Positions 15,618 through 18,662 of a stretch of 18,662 nucleotides of DNA are shown here, in pieces. Position 1 is the first letter of the stretch, and each line of letters begins with the position of its first letter. The notes under the pieces were generated by a model. It made no database searches and was not told the origin of the DNA. It was given only the letters and a program-made list of their open reading frames with translations. The position numbers and the translations under genes are program-made. Source of the DNA: CAYGKP01 sp964350605 (GTDB lineage Bacteria; Bacteroidota; Bacteroidia; Cytophagales; JAAEPT01); the NCBI GenBank assembly GCA_964350605.1, contig CAYGKP010000026.1, forward strand, positions 1 through 18,662, read 5' to 3'.

Positions 15618-16904
15618 ATGCAACGTCCTCGAATTTTAATGCTTGGTTGGGAATTTCCACCGGTCGTAAGTGGTGGTCTAGGCGTGGCCTGTTATGGCCT
15701 AGCCAAAGCACTCGCGCCCTTTGTCGAGTTGACTGTGTTGCTGCCGAAGGTCGACCCGAAGATGAAGATCGACGGCGTGCGCTTGATCGGATTGGACCAA
15801 CTGGATTTGAAGGAAGCCCAAGCCCTCCCCGAGTTCAGCACACATTCTTACGAGAAACTGGAAACGGTCCGCGCCGAGGTACAACCGTATTACGCCCCCA
15901 GTGATTTCGAGGAACGTATTCTGGGGACCACCATCGAGGAGAAGGTCAAAAAACTGAGCTTTGACGAGCTGGACATTTTCCGCACCGGGACGCTTTATGA
16001 CGAGAAAGTGGTCATGCGGGTCATTCAATTCGCCAAGTACGCCGCCCGTGTAGCAGCGACCCTGGACTTTGATGTGGTCTATGCCCACGACTGGATGACG
16101 TTCCTCGCGGGGGTCGAAGTGAAGAAACAACTCAAGAAACCGCTAGTGCTACACGTTCACTCGCTGAACTTCGACCGAGGCGGACCACTGAACCGCGGCT
16201 GGATCTACGACTTGGAACGCCACGGGATGCAGGAAGCCGATTCGGTCATCGCCGTATCCGCCTACACAGGCGGCATCATCCAATCGCACTACCAGATTGC
16301 GGGCGCAAAGATCAAAGCGGTTCACAACGGCGTGGATGCCATCGAGCCCTTTACCACCAAGAAAACCTTCAAAGAAAAACTGGTCCTCTTCCTGGGCCGG
16401 GTGACCGAGCAAAAAGGCCCCGAGTTCTTCCTCGAGATTGCCAGCAAAGTGCTCGCCGAGAACAAGAGTGTTCGATTTGTGATGGCGGGCACGGGCGACC
16501 AGCTAAAAAAATTGATCGAGACAGGGGCCTACCGCCACCTCGGCGATAAGTTCCACTTTACAGGCCATTTGGAGCGCGAGAAAGTGCTTCGTTTACTCTC
16601 GATGACCGATGTGTATTGCATGCCTTCGGTCAGTGAGCCCTTCGGCCTTTCCGCCGTGGAAGCCGCGCAATTCGCCATTCCTGCGGTCATTTCACGGCAA
16701 AGTGGTGCAGCTGAAGTCCTACCCCATGCCAAGACGGCGGACTTCTGGGACGTGGATTTGATGTCGAACCACATCCTCGAGCTGCTGGGCGACAGCAAGC
16801 TGAGCAAGAAGGTCGGTGCAGACTGTCAGAAGGATGTTTCTCCACTAACCTGGACACATGCGGCCGAAAAAGTGGCCGCGCATGTACGCAAGCTGCTAGC
16901 TTAG
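15618..16904 (+). CDS. Glycogen-synthase-like GT-B glycosyltransferase
   Basis: The product is 428 residues and probably extends alpha-1,4-glucan chains from a nucleotide-glucose donor in the cytoplasm. It starts MQRPRILMLGWEFPPVVSGG and continues LGVACYGLAKAL, the typical beginning of the Bacteroidota glycogen-synthase-type proteins, with the SGGLG loop for donor phosphate. The C-terminal Rossmann half contains LFLGRVTEQKGPEFFLEIA and MPSVSEPFGLSAVEAA, in which E340 and E348 form the E-x7-E motif of retaining GT-B enzymes. It is followed after 3 nt by the GH57 gene, a pairing often seen in Bacteroidota glycogen loci. Assignment to GT-B is secure; glycogen as product is inferred from sequence style and neighbours. 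Confidence 0.85.
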   Translation: MQRPRILMLGWEFPPVVSGGLGVACYGLAKALAPFVELTVLLPKVDPKMKIDGVRLIGLDQLDLKEAQALPEFSTHSYEKLETVRAEVQPYYAPSDFEERILGTTIEEKVKKLSFDELDIFRTGTLYDEKVVMRVIQFAKYAARVAATLDFDVVYAHDWMTFLAGVEVKKQLKKPLVLHVHSLNFDRGGPLNRGWIYDLERHGMQEADSVIAVSAYTGGIIQSHYQIAGAKIKAVHNGVDAIEPFTTKKTFKEKLVLFLGRVTEQKGPEFFLEIASKVLAENKSVRFVMAGTGDQLKKLIETGAYRHLGDKFHFTGHLEREKVLRLLSMTDVYCMPSVSEPFGLSAVEAAQFAIPAVISRQSGAAEVLPHAKTADFWDVDLMSNHILELLGDSKLSKKVGADCQKDVSPLTWTHAAEKVAAHVRKLLA

Positions 16905-16907
16905 GGG

Positions 16908-18084
16908 ATGCCTTCGGTTTGCCTCTACTTTCAGGCGCACCAGCCCTACCGGCTGCGGCCCCTGGACTTTTTCTCGCTGGGAACTCACGCCGACTATTTC
17001 GACGAGCCTGAGAACCGCGCGATCCTTGATCGTGTCAGCGAGAAATGCTACCTACCTGCCAATGCCCTCTTCCAGCGCCTCATTGAGGAGTCGGACGGTG
17101 CCTTTCGGTTGGCTTACTCGCTTTCGGGGGTGTTTCTCGATCAATTGGAGCGCTATCGCCCCGACGTGCTGGAATCCTTCCAGAAACTGGTAGCGACAGG
17201 AGGCGTTGAGCTCTTGGGTGAAACTTGGTCACACTCGCTGGCTGCGAGTCATGGCGACGAGGCAGAATTCAAAGCCCAACTCCAAGCGCACCACAAACTG
17301 ATTGAACGGCTCTTCGGGCAAACGCCCACCGTCTTCCGCAACACGGAACTGATTTATTGGGACGACCTCTGCCCCCGGGTCAAGGACCTAGGCTTTAACG
17401 GCATCCTGACCGAAGGCGTGGATTGGTTTCTTGACGAACGTACACCCAACCAAGTCTTCAAGCCTTCGCGGCTGCGCGCATTCGGCCTATTACTGAAGAA
17501 CTACAAGCTGTCGGACGACATTGCTTTTCGGTTCTCGAACCGCCATTGGCCCGATTACCCGCTCACGCCGCTCAAGTTCGCGGGCTGGCTCGCCGAACAA
17601 CCGGGCGAGACCATCAACCTGTTCATGGACTACGAGACCATTGGCGAACACCACTGGGCNNNNNNNNNNTGAGTTTTGGGAGCACCTGCCCAAACGGGTG
17701 CTAGAAGCGGGGCTTTCTTTCAAGACCCCTGCCGAAACCCTGGCGGCTTACAAAGCCACCGAGAGCTATTTGATCGAACGGCCCATTTCTTGGGCGGATA
17801 AAGAGCGGGACCTATCGGCCTGGATCGGAAACCCGATGCAACAGGAGGCCATCGCGCGGCTCTATCGGATGGACAAGCGCGTGAAAGCGAGTGGAAACGA
17901 AGAAATTTTGGCGACGTGGCGTCGCTTGCAGTGCTCGGACCACCTCTACTATATGAGCACCAAAACAGCGGGCGACGGGCAGGTGCACGGCTATTTCCGG
18001 CCCTACGAGTCGGCGTACGATTCGTACATCTATTTTATGAACGCCCTCTCGGACCTGGAGATCCAGTTGGAGGGCTTGGAGTAG
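16908..18084 (+). CDS. GH57 family alpha-amylase-type enzyme (interrupted by N gap)
   Basis: This retaining glycoside hydrolase of family 57 acts on alpha-glucans such as glycogen or maltodextrin, probably in the cytoplasm because no signal peptide is seen. GH57 conserved regions in order are HQPYRL (11-16), LLGETWSH with E105, the FRNTELIYWDD segment, ILTEGVDW with nucleophile E169, and FMDYETIGEHHW with acid/base D241. After the N run the frame changes, but the continuation EFWEHLP and the end (CSDHLYYMSTKTA, HGYFRPYESAYDSYIYFMN) are normal for the family. A true gap of 15 nt, coding the usual W-[AE]-[ED]-T-G-I-F-type junction, restores the frame and gives about 393 residues. The gene is therefore likely intact. 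It follows the GT gene by 3 nt. Confidence 0.88.
17660..17669. other. Assembly gap (10 N) in the GH57 gene
   Basis: The frames before and after the N run are joined only if the real gap is a multiple of three. Family sequence at this spot (HHW, then about five residues, then EFWEHLP) predicts 15 bases. The ten N are thus a placeholder and create a false frameshift. Confidence 0.75.
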
Positions 18085-18101
18085 CCTGATGGCTACTTTT
18101 T
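18080..18101 (+). terminator. Intrinsic terminator after the GH57 gene
   Basis: AGTAGCC TGAT GGCTACT forms a 7-bp stem with a 4-base loop, followed at once by T residues up to 18101. This is a compact rho-independent terminator for the GT-GH57 operon. The stem contains the GH57 stop TAG (18082-18084) and, on the opposite strand, the stop of the small convergent gene (18093-18095). Confidence 0.75.
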
Positions 18102-18248
18102 GCTGAACAATCTGGCGAAGAGCGACTTGCGCTCTGATTCGTCAGATTTCTCGCGCTGGGTGCGCGGCTTTTCGTCGGCTGAACGCTTCCAGTTGGTCGC
18201 GGTAGCCTCCCCGGCTTTCATGTCGGGGTCGTGGAACATACTAGTCAT
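18093..18248 (-). CDS. Small charged protein, 51 residues, unknown
   Basis: The frame MTSMFHDPDMKAGEATATNW to LFARLFSKK is rich in Lys, Arg, Glu and Asp, with a short hydrophobic-basic end. I chose ATG 18248; the ATG at 18239 (MFHDPDMK) is also possible, and the frame extends to 18284 through a weaker start. No family is recognised and no signal peptide or membrane segment is visible. Its end lies 8 nt from the GH57 stop, tail-to-tail, and the two stops share one hairpin. The neat fit into the gap between genes favours a real gene, but its size leaves doubt. Confidence 0.5.
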   Translation of the reverse strand: MTSMFHDPDMKAGEATATNWKRSADEKPRTQREKSDESERKSLFARLFSKK

Positions 18249-18369
18249 GGCAAGGGGAGTATCAGAGTTCTTATAACGAATCAAGATTGATTTGTATCCT
18301 AAGTATACGAAGAACTACGTAGCCCAGCAAGGATTAGTGGAAAAGAGATGAAAAAGTAGTTGGCCACTT

Positions 18370-18662
18370 CTATCCGAGTCGGAGGTCCTCCAACTGGAGT
18401 TCTTTGACAACCAACCGCTTGAACGCATCCCGACGCGTCCAGTATCGAAGAATCCCGACCAGATAAACCAAGCCCGGCAACGCGAAAGGGAGGTACAGTG
18501 TGTACCTGGGAAAGGCCATCGGCCAGGGCACAAACCAAAGGACAGTGAAGACCATCAGCGCGACAATCAGGTAAAGAATCATCCGTGCGTTGGCCATCCA
18601 GCCCCAGCTGCCGACGCGCAGCTTTACCTCGGTGGTACCTGGTGTGCGGCCTGGGCCGAAGG
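18370..18662 (-). CDS. Membrane protein, C-terminal part only
   Basis: The frame is open from the right edge to the TAG at 18370. It reads FGPGRTPGTTEVKLRVGSWGW before the Met at 18597, and these residues look like normal protein, so that Met is probably internal rather than the start. Two membrane segments follow (RMILYLIVALMVFTVLWFVP and LPFALPGLVYLVGILRYW), then a basic cytoplasmic-type tail DAFKRLVVKELQLEDLRLG. About 97 residues are visible. No family is recognised from this fragment. It is on the same strand as the small charged gene, 121 nt upstream of it. Confidence 0.65.
   Translation of the reverse strand, partial: FGPGRTPGTTEVKLRVGSWGWMANARMILYLIVALMVFTVLWFVPWPMAFPRYTLYLPFALPGLVYLVGILRYWTRRDAFKRLVVKELQLEDLRLG

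Noticed and set aside
1..18662. tRNA, rRNA, CRISPR array, insertion sequence or prophage genes
   Set aside because: I looked for cloverleaf-like segments, regular spaced repeats, transposase or integrase motifs and terminal inverted repeats and found none.

Overview
The window looks like chromosomal DNA of a member of the Bacteroidota. GC is mid-50s by eye. The evidence is the style of DnaA, a secreted TPR-CHAT protein of a type common in that phylum, a glycogen-synthase-like GT followed by a GH57 enzyme, and starts with little or no Shine-Dalgarno sequence. A lineage such as Saprospiria or Cytophagia is possible but cannot be fixed from this sequence. The assembly contains three runs of exactly ten N (7947-7956, 12521-12530, 17660-17669), each inside a gene. 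All three genes appear intact once the gaps are read as placeholders of the wrong length.

Layout. (1) 1-2347, minus strand: dnaA followed 25 nt later by a GH3-family acyl-adenylating protein that runs off the left edge. (2) 2348-2754: a 407-nt divergent intergenic region with an AT-rich patch, one DnaA-box-like site and two small hairpins. (3) 2755-7467, plus strand: a 1570-residue exported TPR protein ending in a CHAT (caspase-like) domain with its His and Cys present. A 160-residue block of 20 octapeptide repeats is inserted inside the CHAT fold. (4) 7481-10852, minus strand, tail-to-tail with the CHAT gene: a CHASE2 membrane protein, then two tandem paralogous exported proteins (FecR-like domain, Ig-like domain, helical tail). 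(5) 10939-12872, plus strand: aguB-aguA, overlapping by one base, which turn agmatine into putrescine. (6) 12859-18084: a divergent alpha-glucan locus, with a GH31 alpha-glucosidase on minus and a GT-B glycogen-synthase-like enzyme plus a GH57 amylase-type enzyme on plus. (7) 18085-18662: a hairpin terminator, a 51-residue charged protein, and the 3' end of a membrane protein that enters from the right edge.

The most interesting part is 2755-10852. A caspase-like protease with a signal peptide and a very large TPR scaffold sits next to a CHASE2 sensor without a cytoplasmic effector and two small FecR-like envelope proteins. CHASE2 is known in fusions with FecR-like and with CHAT domains in other phyla, so the four genes may form one envelope sensing and proteolysis module. 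This is inference from domains and synteny; no substrate or signal can be read from the sequence. The remaining genes are ordinary housekeeping and storage metabolism.
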